Assembly: GCF_000518805.1 (NCBI RefSeq)
Contig: NZ_JAEH01000039.1
Coordinates: 1-59,687, forward strand
Direction: 5' to 3'
Length of the DNA: 59,687 bases
DNA from: Shewanella waksmanii ATCC BAA-643
GTDB lineage: Bacteria; Pseudomonadota; Gammaproteobacteria; Enterobacterales; Shewanellaceae
Shown: positions 52,703-59,687 of the stretch, piece after piece
Position numbering within the stretch: position 1 is the first letter of the stretch
Layout of the letters: each line of letters starts with the position of its first letter
The notes under the pieces: model-generated
Database searches by the model: none
Seen by the model: the letters and a program-made list of their open reading frames with translations, nothing else
What the model was told of the DNA's origin: nothing
Position numbers and translations under genes: made by a program

Positions 52703-53209
52703 ATGCGGTATTTATGCAAATGTCTGTTCAAGACCGTATTTGGCTGCAGTGTGCTGCTGAGTACGATGGGCTCAGCTGCGGGCAATTCACCTGCAGTGAG
52801 TACATATACTGGCGTCGTTGCTGGTAGCCATGTATGGCTGGGATCGGGCTGGAACAACTGGGATTATGGCGATCGCTGGCGCTGGGGAATAGGCGTTGGT
52901 AGCGGATCGCCCTACTGGAACAGCCATCGTTATTACTGGAACCGTCCTTATTGGAATCGCCCCTACTGGAATAACCGTTGGCGCTACCCTTATCGATATG
53001 AACGCCGAGTTCGCGACCCAGAATCCGCTACGCCGGTAGCCATTTCGCCACCGCAACGCACGACAACCAGTGTTGAGTACAGTGATGCCATTCATTCTCT
53101 GCCAGCCAATGCTCGAGTCATACAACGTGACAACCGCACCATTTATGAATGGCAAGGGGTTGAGTATGTGTATGACTGGTATAGCCAAAGCTACAAAAGA
53201 GTAAAATAG
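52703..53209 (+). CDS. Exported Trp/Tyr/Asn/Arg-rich protein of unknown function
   Basis: The 168-residue protein has a signal peptide (about 1-27). The middle (about 45-100) is unusually rich in Trp, Tyr, Asn and Arg, with tandem Y-W-N-R-P-Y-W-N-R-P-Y-W-N units. The C-terminal part (about 115-165) has I-H-S-L-P-A-N-A-R-V-I and Y-E-W-Q-G-V-E-Y-V-Y-D, which resembles DUF6515-type envelope proteins. AGGAGG precedes the ATG. It is a single gene, probably a cell envelope or periplasmic protein. Confidence 0.72.
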   Translation: MRYLCKCLFKTVFGCSVLLSTMGSAAGNSPAVSTYTGVVAGSHVWLGSGWNNWDYGDRWRWGIGVGSGSPYWNSHRYYWNRPYWNRPYWNNRWRYPYRYERRVRDPESATPVAISPPQRTTTSVEYSDAIHSLPANARVIQRDNRTIYEWQGVEYVYDWYSQSYKRVK

Positions 53210-53587
53210 CGATATCAGTTTTCACATTAATTATATTTATCCATATTATTGTGGCTATTTTTAATTTCTTTTGGTTATAAATTATTTTTTTATTATTTTA
53301 AACTGGTTGATATCAATGTAAGCACTTCCTTATTAAGGTAAGTGCTCCACTTGTTTTGCTGTTGTTCTATTAAATGAAGTATTCCTCCTACTTGTTATTG
53401 CAGTATTTGTTACTTTTTATGTCTACTTTTTTCTTTTTTATGTTTTTTTCAGTGTATTACGTTGCTGCTTGAATGTTAGTTGTATGTTTTATTGATTTTG
53501 CCTTCCGCAATAGGGTCTAGGGGGTAATAGTTTCAATTCGAGAATGTTGATGTTGTTATTTAAATGTCGTATCGCTAGGGAGTGGTA
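53210..53587. other. AT-rich spacer before the bacteriocin export genes
   Basis: No gene is seen. AGCACTT / AAGTGCT (53321-53346) with inner CCTT / AAGG makes a likely stem-loop ending the previous transcript. The strongly T-rich block 53350-53480 differs from the surrounding core genes. Confidence 0.45.
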
Positions 53588-54844
53588 ATGTCAGGGATGT
53601 TTAGAAAGCAAGCTGTTGAAGCGCAAAAAAATAAATTGCATGGTGATATATCGCTAGCGCAACCTTTGTCTATCTATACAACTGCATTTATTTTACTCTC
53701 AGTTGTGACTGCAATAGCCCTATTCTTATCTTTTTCCAGTTATGCCCGCAAAGAAACCGTGCGAGGTTATATCGTCCCCGATAAAGGCGTGATTAAGGCT
53801 TATGCCAGTCGTAGCGGTAATATTGAAACATTATATGTAAAAGAAGGGGATATAGTCGCAAGTGGTCAGGCGTTAGCGACCATTGTATTAAACCGCGCCA
53901 TGGTCTCGGGTGCAGAGCTAAGTGAAAACCTCATAGATCAACTGGAAAAACAAATATCGCTGTTACTTGAAGAGCAACATACCAATCAAGCTTTAAAACA
54001 AAAAGAATTAACCAGACTCAACATTGCTATTAAAGATATTCATCGTTCACTTACTGTGACTGAGCAACTTGAGCAACTTGAGCAATTACTGAAAGAAAAA
54101 TTCACGCTACAACAGCGGCAGCATAACCAGCATGAAACGCTATTTACCGATGGATTCATCTCTACATTAGAGTACCAAGCTCAGCAAGAGAAATTTATCG
54201 CAGTAAGGCAGGAGTTAGAAAATCTGCAAGCTAACCGAGTTCAGCTGCAAAGTGACTTGAATAAAGCCAGCGCTGAGTTAGAACTATTACCGCACCAATA
54301 TAAATTAAAGCAAAATGATGTTGATAGACGCATTTCTGATTTACATAGACAGATTGATGAAACACAAAATAACCACCGATATGTGATTAAAGCTACTGAG
54401 GCTGGAACCGTTGCTGCGATTCAAGTGGTTGAAGGGGAGCTAGCTAGCTCAAACAAACCTCTGCTTAGTATTATTCCACAAGGGGCGGTGTTGGTTGCTG
54501 AACTGCTGCTACCAACACGTTCTGCGGGCTTTGTTAAAAAGGGTGATGAAGCTAGGCTTAGGTTTGATGCTTTTCCCTATCAACGCTTCGGCTTTTTACA
54601 AAGTGAAGTCGTGCGGATTGATAAAGCCTTGCTACTTGATGGCGAAGCCAACGTCCCTATCGCTCTACAAGAACCGGTTTATCGCATTCGCACCCATTTA
54701 TCGGCGCAATCGGTTAACGCTTATGGGGATAAATTTCCCCTTAAAAGTGGCATGTTACTCGAGGCTGACATCGTACTCGACAGGCGCAGCCTACTGGATT
54801 GGTTACTTGACCCCATTTACAGCTTGCAAGGGAGGGTAGGCTAA
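53588..54844 (+). CDS. HlyD-family membrane fusion protein for bacteriocin export
   Basis: The 418-residue periplasmic adaptor has one N-terminal membrane helix (about 28-50). The biotinyl-lipoyl/barrel halves are split by a long coiled coil (about 110-260, including L-E-Q-L-E-Q-L-L-K-E-K). It bridges an inner-membrane ABC exporter to an outer-membrane TolC channel. The ATG at 53588 is used because AGGGAG lies five bases upstream. Its stop overlaps the transporter start (TAATG). It resembles CvaA and related microcin adaptors. No TolC gene is present, as is usual. Confidence 0.9.
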   Translation: MSGMFRKQAVEAQKNKLHGDISLAQPLSIYTTAFILLSVVTAIALFLSFSSYARKETVRGYIVPDKGVIKAYASRSGNIETLYVKEGDIVASGQALATIVLNRAMVSGAELSENLIDQLEKQISLLLEEQHTNQALKQKELTRLNIAIKDIHRSLTVTEQLEQLEQLLKEKFTLQQRQHNQHETLFTDGFISTLEYQAQQEKFIAVRQELENLQANRVQLQSDLNKASAELELLPHQYKLKQNDVDRRISDLHRQIDETQNNHRYVIKATEAGTVAAIQVVEGELASSNKPLLSIIPQGAVLVAELLLPTRSAGFVKKGDEARLRFDAFPYQRFGFLQSEVVRIDKALLLDGEANVPIALQEPVYRIRTHLSAQSVNAYGDKFPLKSGMLLEADIVLDRRSLLDWLLDPIYSLQGRVG

Positions 54845-57009
54845 TGACTGACTTATCAAGCCATCCTGGTAATGAGCAGCAAACTAGCGCAGTTAGCCTA
54901 CTGGAGTTTTCCGGCAAAAAGCGTGTGCCACTGATTCTTCAGGCTGAAATGGCCGAGTGCGGACTGGCTTGCATGGCGATGGTGGCAAGTTTTCACGGTC
55001 ATAAGCTAGATATGGCGGCACTGCGTAAACGCTTTACTGCTAACCTTAAAGGGATGAACCTGCAGCAACTCATTGAGTTAGCCGACAACGTTGGTTTAGC
55101 CAGTCGCGCGCTTAAATGTCCGATTGAAGATATTGGTAAGCTGTCACTGCCCTGTGTGCTGCATTGGGATATGAACCATTTTGTGGTGTTAACCGGTGTG
55201 ACTAAACGCGGTTTGACCATCAATGACCCGGCACTGGGCAAGCGCAACTTATCGTTTAAAGAGTTTGCTGAGCACTATACCGGAATTGCGTTAGAGTTAA
55301 CGCCTGCTAAAGGTTTTAAGCAGCAAGATGAGCGCCAACAGATGCGCCTGTCACAGCTGTGGAGCAAGATGACCGGTTTGGGCCGAGGGCTGCTAACCTT
55401 ATTTGTCTTATCTGTGTTGTTGCAAGCCTTTGCACTGATTAGCCCATACTACATGCAGTGGGTGGTTGATGAGGTGTTAATTAGTCAAGACAAGCCTTTA
55501 CTGATTGTACTGGCTATTGGTTTTGTGCTACTAGCGATAATTAACGTGGTGACCACGGGCGTACGCAGTTGGCTAGTGCTTAGGGTATCGAGCCTATTAA
55601 ACATGCAGATGGGCGTGAACCTATTACGTCACTTATTGCGCTTGCCCATGCAGTACTTCGAAAAGCGCCACATTGGCGATGTGGTTTCTCGTTTTGGCTC
55701 GCTTGCACAAGTACGTGAGCGCTTGACCACTGGCTTAGTTGAAACTTTAGTTGATGGCGTGATGTCGATTGCTGTACTGGTGATGATGCTGCTCTATAGC
55801 GTGCAGTTAACTATGGTGGTGTTGGCTGCTATCACAATTTATACGTTGATTCGATTTGGTTTGTATCGTCCATTGCACCGCGCCACTGAAGAATCCATTC
55901 AAGCCAATGCCAAAGAGCAAACTAATTTCTTAGAAAATGTTCGTGGCATACAAACCATCAAGCTGTTTACCTGTGAGCCGCAAAGGCAAAACCTTTGGCA
56001 GAATCGCTACAGCGAAGTGATAAACGCCGATATTCGTTTAGGTAAACTGCAAATTAGCTTCGATGCCGCCAACAAGCTGCTGTTTGGTATCGAAAATGTC
56101 ATTGTGGTCTACCTTGCCGCGACCATTGTGATGAGCGGTGGAATAACCATAGGGATGGTGTTGGCTTTTATTGCCTATAAAAATCAACTTACCGAGCGTG
56201 TTGCCAGTCTAATTGAACAACTCATTCTGTTTCGGATGTTGCGTTTACATTTAGACCGTATCTCCGATATTGCACTGCATCAACAAGAGCCGCATCGTGA
56301 TGCCAGCCAGTCACTTAGTCATGTTATCGGCCAGCTAAGGTTGGAGAATGTCTGTTTTGGCTATGGTGACAGCGAAAAACAAGTTATCGACAATGTGTCA
56401 TTAACCATCGAAGCCGGTGAGTCTGTTGCTATTGTGGGAGAGTCGGGCTGCGGTAAAACCACCTTAGTTAAGCTGATGCTTGGGCTACTATCCCCCACCC
56501 AAGGGCGAGTGTTACTTGATGGCCAAGATATTACCCAAATCGGTTTAACCCAATATCGCCAGCAGATTGCTGCCGTGATGCAAGATGACACCCTGTTATC
56601 TGGCTCTATTGCTGACAACATCACTTTTTTTGACCCAGAGCCAAACTATCTGCGTATGCAGCAATGCGCGCAACATGCGGCGATTGAAACCGATATCAGC
56701 AAAATGAACATGGGTTATAACACGCTAGTGGGCGACATGGGTAGCCAATTTTCAGGTGGGCAGGTGCAGCGTTTATTGCTTGCGCGGGCACTGTACCAGC
56801 AACCCCGTTTACTGTTTATGGATGAGGCAACCAGCCATCTTGATATTAACAATGAAGCCAAAATCAGCGAGCAGATAAAACAGCTGGAGATGACGCGAGT
56901 GATTATCGCCCACCGACCTGAAACGATTAAGCAAGCCGAGCAAGTATTAGTGATGCATCAGGGTAAAGTTTACACCCAAGCACAAATGCAACAGTTGCAG
57001 CAATCGTAG
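54844..57009 (+). CDS. Peptidase C39-containing bacteriocin ABC exporter
   Basis: The 721-residue protein cuts double-glycine leaders and exports the core peptide. The C39 peptidase domain (about 28-155) has Gln33, Cys39 (A-E-C-G-L-A-C), His112 (D-M-N-H-F-V-V-L) and Asp128 (I-N-D-P), all intact. A six-helix membrane domain (about 175-460) and an ATPase domain follow, with Walker A G-E-S-G-C-G-K-T-T, signature F-S-G-G-Q and Walker B L-L-F-M-D-E-A-T. It is coupled to the adaptor gene and followed after 289 bases by a double-glycine precursor. A CvaB-type microcin exporter is the best match. Confidence 0.93.
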   Translation: MTDLSSHPGNEQQTSAVSLLEFSGKKRVPLILQAEMAECGLACMAMVASFHGHKLDMAALRKRFTANLKGMNLQQLIELADNVGLASRALKCPIEDIGKLSLPCVLHWDMNHFVVLTGVTKRGLTINDPALGKRNLSFKEFAEHYTGIALELTPAKGFKQQDERQQMRLSQLWSKMTGLGRGLLTLFVLSVLLQAFALISPYYMQWVVDEVLISQDKPLLIVLAIGFVLLAIINVVTTGVRSWLVLRVSSLLNMQMGVNLLRHLLRLPMQYFEKRHIGDVVSRFGSLAQVRERLTTGLVETLVDGVMSIAVLVMMLLYSVQLTMVVLAAITIYTLIRFGLYRPLHRATEESIQANAKEQTNFLENVRGIQTIKLFTCEPQRQNLWQNRYSEVINADIRLGKLQISFDAANKLLFGIENVIVVYLAATIVMSGGITIGMVLAFIAYKNQLTERVASLIEQLILFRMLRLHLDRISDIALHQQEPHRDASQSLSHVIGQLRLENVCFGYGDSEKQVIDNVSLTIEAGESVAIVGESGCGKTTLVKLMLGLLSPTQGRVLLDGQDITQIGLTQYRQQIAAVMQDDTLLSGSIADNITFFDPEPNYLRMQQCAQHAAIETDISKMNMGYNTLVGDMGSQFSGGQVQRLLLARALYQQPRLLFMDEATSHLDINNEAKISEQIKQLEMTRVIIAHRPETIKQAEQVLVMHQGKVYTQAQMQQLQQS

Positions 57010-57298
57010 CAGTTAACGGAGTGATATAGCTCGCTCACTAAGAGTGAGCGGATCCAATGAAAAACATTAATAAAAAGAGCTAAAACAAGAAGCAATAAAA
57101 ACAATCAATGAAAAGGATTTTAGCCGATACCACACAGATGCAATCACATTGCAGTGGTAAAGGTTAAAAGTAAGGGCGGCGCTACTTTAGCCGGAAACGC
57201 TGCCCTTAGTCAGTCGCTTAAGCACTTGATAAGGCTCAATGCCCATTCAAGCGCTTAGGCAAACATAACGTTAAATAGTTTAAATTAAGGAAGATATT
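57010..57298. promoter_or_regulatory. Upstream region of the microcin gene
   Basis: CGCTCAC-TAAGA-GTGAGCG (57033-57051) is a perfect hairpin just after the exporter. A second imperfect one (TAAGGGCGGCG / CGCTGCCCTTA) spans about 57171-57210. Neither has a T tract. AAGGAAG at 57290-57296 is a good ribosome binding site for the precursor gene. Only very short frames are present. Confidence 0.5.
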
Positions 57299-57487
57299 AT
57301 GCAAGAACTTACAAAAAATGAAATTGAACAGGTTAATGGTGGTGCAGTTCCTGTTATTGCTGCTGGGCTTGCTCTTGCATCGCATATTGGGGTTGGTGGT
57401 TCTGCAACAACAGTATTAGGGCATGTAATGAGTGGAGCAGGGTTGGCACTCGCAACTTGGAGCTTTGCTGAATATATGATGGAATAA
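57299..57487 (+). CDS. Double-glycine leader bacteriocin (class II microcin-like) precursor
   Basis: The 62-residue product has a 15-residue leader M-Q-E-L-T-K-N-E-I-E-Q-V-N-G-G, with hydrophobic residues at the positions needed by C39 peptidases. The predicted 47-residue core begins A-V-P-V-I-A-A-G. It is Gly/Ala rich and hydrophobic with G-x-x-x-G-like spacing (H-I-G-V-G-G, M-S-G-A-G-L) and has no cysteine. It ends in the acidic E-Y-M-M-E. It would be cleaved and exported by the genes just upstream and probably damages the inner membrane of related bacteria. AAGGAAG precedes the ATG. I do not recognise the core as a known microcin. Confidence 0.85.
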   Translation: MQELTKNEIEQVNGGAVPVIAAGLALASHIGVGGSATTVLGHVMSGAGLALATWSFAEYMME

Positions 57488-57494
57488 ATCTTAG

Positions 57495-57517
57495 CAGGGG
57501 CTATTAAATAGCCCCTG
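57495..57517 (+). terminator. Stem-loop right after the microcin gene
   Basis: CAGGGGCTA-TTAAA-TAGCCCCTG is a perfect nine-base stem. The following TTACTTT is only partly T-rich, so it may let some transcription continue into the small genes downstream. Confidence 0.65.
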
Positions 57518-57539
57518 TTACTTTGAAATGGGTATTGTT

Positions 57540-57707
57540 ATGAAAAAAAGATGGAATATATTAACATTTTACATTGGATGTATATTTATTGGGCAGATCT
57601 TTGCTTATTCAAGTGGAGTTGAGCTTTCAAGTGTAGTTAAATCTGGTCTATTTTTTTTAGCGTTGTTACTAGTTGTTTTTATTATTGCGGATAGGTTCAG
57701 AAAATGA
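57540..57707 (+). CDS. Small membrane protein (55 aa), candidate microcin immunity
   Basis: The protein has a basic start (M-K-K-R-W-N), then two hydrophobic stretches (about 7-23 and 36-50) and a basic end (D-R-F-R-K), suiting a two-helix inner-membrane hairpin. The ATG is 52 bases after the microcin stop. It overlaps the next small gene by four bases (ATGA), so the two are probably translated together. Size, membrane nature and place are typical of microcin immunity proteins. No homology was recognised. Confidence 0.55.
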   Translation: MKKRWNILTFYIGCIFIGQIFAYSSGVELSSVVKSGLFFLALLLVVFIIADRFRK

Positions 57708-57844
57708 GAGTTATTTTTATTCTTGCCGTATGTGTTCTCTTTTTAATTAACGCGATTAACAGTGGGGAGTTGTTAAGTATTATTGCTTTTTTTATATTTT
57801 TATTGCTATTTTTCTATACGTTATTATGTGAAAATAAGCGTTGA
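57704..57844 (+). CDS. Small membrane protein (46 aa), candidate microcin immunity partner
   Basis: This is a 46-residue highly hydrophobic protein with two helices (about 2-17 and 24-42) and the charged end C-E-N-K-R. It is translationally coupled to the 55-residue gene upstream. It could form a two-part immunity complex with it. No known family was recognised. Confidence 0.5.
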   Translation: MRVIFILAVCVLFLINAINSGELLSIIAFFIFLLLFFYTLLCENKR

Positions 57845-57874
57845 TTTTTAATTTGTAATCAGGGGCTTTGACTT

Positions 57875-58207
57875 GTGAATAATTCAGAAAATAAAAACCT
57901 TAAGGATATGTGTAACTTTCTCAAGTTCAATGGTCTTAGGTACAGCATGTCATCTAATAATTTGATTATTCATCCATTTCTTTGGGTAAAAGTTAAAGTT
58001 TTGAGGAAGGGGGAAGAGTGTGAGTTGGTTACCGATGAGTGGCGCAATGGATTGTTATTTGTTCTTATGACAGCTTGGGCGTTAATGGTTAGAGATGATA
58101 TGCCTATTCATGTACTTTTCCTCAGTGTTGCGCTTTTGAATCTCGTCATATTAATAATGAAGATAAAGGCAACTGTCGTTTTTTCAAATTTTAAATTATC
58201 GAAATAG
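57875..58207 (+). CDS. Hypothetical membrane protein (110 aa), third immunity-type candidate
   Basis: The start is GTG at 57875 with AGGGG about nine bases before it. A hydrophilic N-terminal half (about 1-60) is followed by two helices (about 63-78 and 84-101) and a basic end. It lies 30 bases after the 46-residue gene on the same strand. It may protect the producer or be part of the export machinery. The N-terminal part has W-V-K-V-K-V-L-R-K-G-E-E, which recalls a small PH-like domain, not certain. Confidence 0.5.
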   Translation: MNNSENKNLKDMCNFLKFNGLRYSMSSNNLIIHPFLWVKVKVLRKGEECELVTDEWRNGLLFVLMTAWALMVRDDMPIHVLFLSVALLNLVILIMKIKATVVFSNFKLSK

Positions 58208-58223
58208 TGATTATGTTGCGTCA

Positions 58224-58298
58224 TTGCTGGCAAGTTCATTCTTGGTTAGTGACATAATTGGTTCGGCTCACGCGACTTCAATTGAACACTTCTGTTAG
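58224..58298 (+). pseudogene. Remnant of a duplicated S9-peptidase signal peptide region
   Basis: From 58224 the frame reads a hydrophobic signal-like run, then S-A-H-A-T-S-I-E-H-F and a stop at 58296-58298. The intact gene downstream has P-A-H-A-T-S-I-E-D-F at its own signal cleavage region (about 58495-58525), and the DNA is also similar there. So this is a decayed copy of the 5' end of the same gene family, left between the microcin genes and the S9 gene. Confidence 0.65.
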
Positions 58299-58378
58299 GG
58301 TGTGTTTTACTATATTGTTTATTCATTTTTAAAAAAATTATGATGAATTTATCTTGTTGTAGTTTTTGAGGTGGTGGT

Positions 58379-59605
58379 ATGTGGTTGAATAATTATATAT
58401 TGAATAAGTTAGTTTCTTATAAAAATAACAAGTTGACTCTGTTTGTTGTACCTATTTGGGCGGCTTCGATTCTAATAAGCTACATAATTAGTCCCGCTCA
58501 TGCTACTTCTATTGAAGACTTCTCTCGCCATAGCGAGTTTCATAATGTCAAAATCTCACCGGACGGCAAACATTTAGCAGTACTAATCAATACAGACGGT
58601 CGCAAAACCTTGGCTTTTCTAGACACTAAAACCTTTGAAGTGACCTTTAGCTTAGGCGGTGAAAAAAAAGATCAGGTTGCCGATTACTACTGGGTGAATG
58701 ATGAGCGGGTGATTATTCAAGTGGAGCAGGTGAAAGGTGCGCTTGAAAAGCCTGTGAGCTATGGTGAGTTGTATGCGGTGAACTTTGATGGCTCTAAAAG
58801 ACGAATGATTTTTGGTTACCGTAGTAAAAAGCCGTCTCTTCACGGTGGTTTTCTGTTGGATAACTTAGAGGGGGATGATAAGCACGTACTAATTTATCAA
58901 AAGTCAATCAGTCGCGACACTAGTGTATTGCCCGAGGTGGCTAAGCTTAATGTTTATACTGGCAAAAGCCGCAGGATTAAGCGAGCGCCCATTGCTGATA
59001 GTACCTTTTTAGTTGACCACCAAGGCACTCCACGGTTTGTCTCTGGTACTGATAAAGCGTTTAACACCCAATTATATTACTCAAAAGCTAAAGGTGAGCC
59101 ATGGGTTAAATTTGGTAAAGAGTTTGAAGGTGAGTTTCAACCCATTGCGTTCGCTCCAGACAATCAAAGTGTCTATGTGCTAAAAAGTAGTGATGGTGGG
59201 CCTAAAGCACTTTACCACTTTGACCTTAATACCCAAAAAGAAACTCAACTTTATCGCAGTGAAATGGTCGACCCCACTTATGCCATGAGTTCAGATCTTA
59301 ACGAAGTTTATGGCCTGCGTTTGGATGAGGATTATCCTAATTATTTGTACCTCAAACCGAGCTCAGAAGATGCGAAGTTGCATAAAGCACTCGTGTCAGC
59401 TTTTAATGGCGACAGCGTGATTGTGAGTAGTAAAACCCGTGATGGCAAGCAGGCGATTGTGCATGTTAGTAGCGATCGTAATCCTGGCACTTTTTACCTA
59501 TTTGATACGCAAACTATGAATGCGCGCCATTTAATGAGTGCTCGCAGTTGGATTGATCCAAATAAAATGGCATTAACTGAGCCGTTTCGAATTAAAACTG
59601 TCTAG
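58379..59605 (+). CDS. S9-peptidase N-terminal beta-propeller without hydrolase domain
   Basis: The 408-residue exported protein has a hydrophobic signal or anchor (about 19-38, then P-A-H-A). A propeller like that of alanyl/prolyl dipeptidyl peptidases follows (S-P-D-G-K-H-L-A-V-L, Y-Y-W-V-N-D-E-R-V). The protein stops at T-E-P-F-R-I-K-T-V, where relatives continue with R-D-G-L and the serine hydrolase domain. No G-x-S-x-G is present, so it cannot be an active peptidase. A terminator follows 28 bases later. It is either a truncated gene or a propeller kept for another role. GAGGTGG precedes the ATG. Confidence 0.75.
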   Translation: MWLNNYILNKLVSYKNNKLTLFVVPIWAASILISYIISPAHATSIEDFSRHSEFHNVKISPDGKHLAVLINTDGRKTLAFLDTKTFEVTFSLGGEKKDQVADYYWVNDERVIIQVEQVKGALEKPVSYGELYAVNFDGSKRRMIFGYRSKKPSLHGGFLLDNLEGDDKHVLIYQKSISRDTSVLPEVAKLNVYTGKSRRIKRAPIADSTFLVDHQGTPRFVSGTDKAFNTQLYYSKAKGEPWVKFGKEFEGEFQPIAFAPDNQSVYVLKSSDGGPKALYHFDLNTQKETQLYRSEMVDPTYAMSSDLNEVYGLRLDEDYPNYLYLKPSSEDAKLHKALVSAFNGDSVIVSSKTRDGKQAIVHVSSDRNPGTFYLFDTQTMNARHLMSARSWIDPNKMALTEPFRIKTV

Positions 59606-59632
59606 TCCTAAAATAGGTTGACGGTTTTTATT

Positions 59633-59661
59633 AAGCCAGTTGGTATTCCCAACTGGCTTTT
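59633..59661 (+). terminator. Rho-independent terminator after the truncated S9 gene
   Basis: AAGCCAGTTGG-TATTC-CCAACTGGCTT is an eleven-base perfect stem with a short T tail. The last 26 bases of the window show nothing further. Confidence 0.88.
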
Positions 59662-59687
59662 TCATGCACCTCATTTGGGGTTTTCAT

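Noticed and set aside
58379..59605. Functional S9 peptidase
   Set aside because: The hydrolase domain with the catalytic serine is absent, and the gene ends with a stop and a terminator.
1..59687. tRNA or rRNA genes
   Set aside because: None was recognised by eye on either strand; a covariance-model scan would be needed to exclude small RNAs.

Overview
The window looks like chromosome of a marine/aquatic Shewanella-type gammaproteobacterium. The grounds are a respiratory arsenate reductase, a SirA-type octaheme sulfite reductase with its maturation genes, a GlyGly-CTERM-like protease tail, a UbiA with a TTG start, and an oxidised-chitin (N-acetylglucosaminate) type gene cluster. All functions are read from sequence motifs and gene order; no database search was run.

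Layout. 1-666: cut-off IS3-type transposase end and a palindromic repeat. 667-3850: uvrD and ubiA, closed by a terminator. 3878-4142: a MITE-like element whose right end overlaps the stop codon of a class 3 lipase. 4142-6871: the lipase with two paralogous small proteins upstream, possibly an effector/immunity set. 7215-16170: a seven-gene minus-strand operon (PLP lyase, RpiR regulator, amidohydrolase, RidA, sodium symporter, KDG kinase, GH20 hexosaminidase), divergent from a secreted SMP-30 lactonase-like gene. It fits uptake and breakdown of oxidised chitin products to 2-keto-3-deoxygluconate. 17642-21440: arrAB (arsenate respiration) with an upstream CRP-like site, and a convergent arsR. 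21596-31023: MazG-like protein, NhaC antiporter, a winged-helix/TPR membrane regulator, delta-type carbonic anhydrase, S9 peptidase lipoprotein, and a DUF2975/XRE pair. 31155-35017: a large secreted subtilase broken by one frameshift.

35570-50221: a complete dissimilatory sulfite-reduction (sir) locus. Three minus-strand cytochrome c maturation genes diverge from sirA, a rhodanese, an FKBP isomerase, a TPR assembly factor, sirC, sirD, nosL, nosD, nosF, nosY and a ToxR-like regulator. The Nos-type copper genes stand here without nosZ, which fits copper delivery to the heme-copper site known in this sulfite reductase family.

50255-52523: fre and ubiD. 52703-53209: a Trp/Tyr-rich secreted protein. 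53588-59661: a small bacteriocin (microcin) island. It holds a membrane fusion protein, a C39 peptidase/ABC exporter, a 62-residue double-glycine precursor, three tiny membrane proteins that may give immunity, and then a degraded signal-peptide fragment and an S9 peptidase that has lost its catalytic domain. The microcin and its immunity candidates are the most likely undescribed system in the window.
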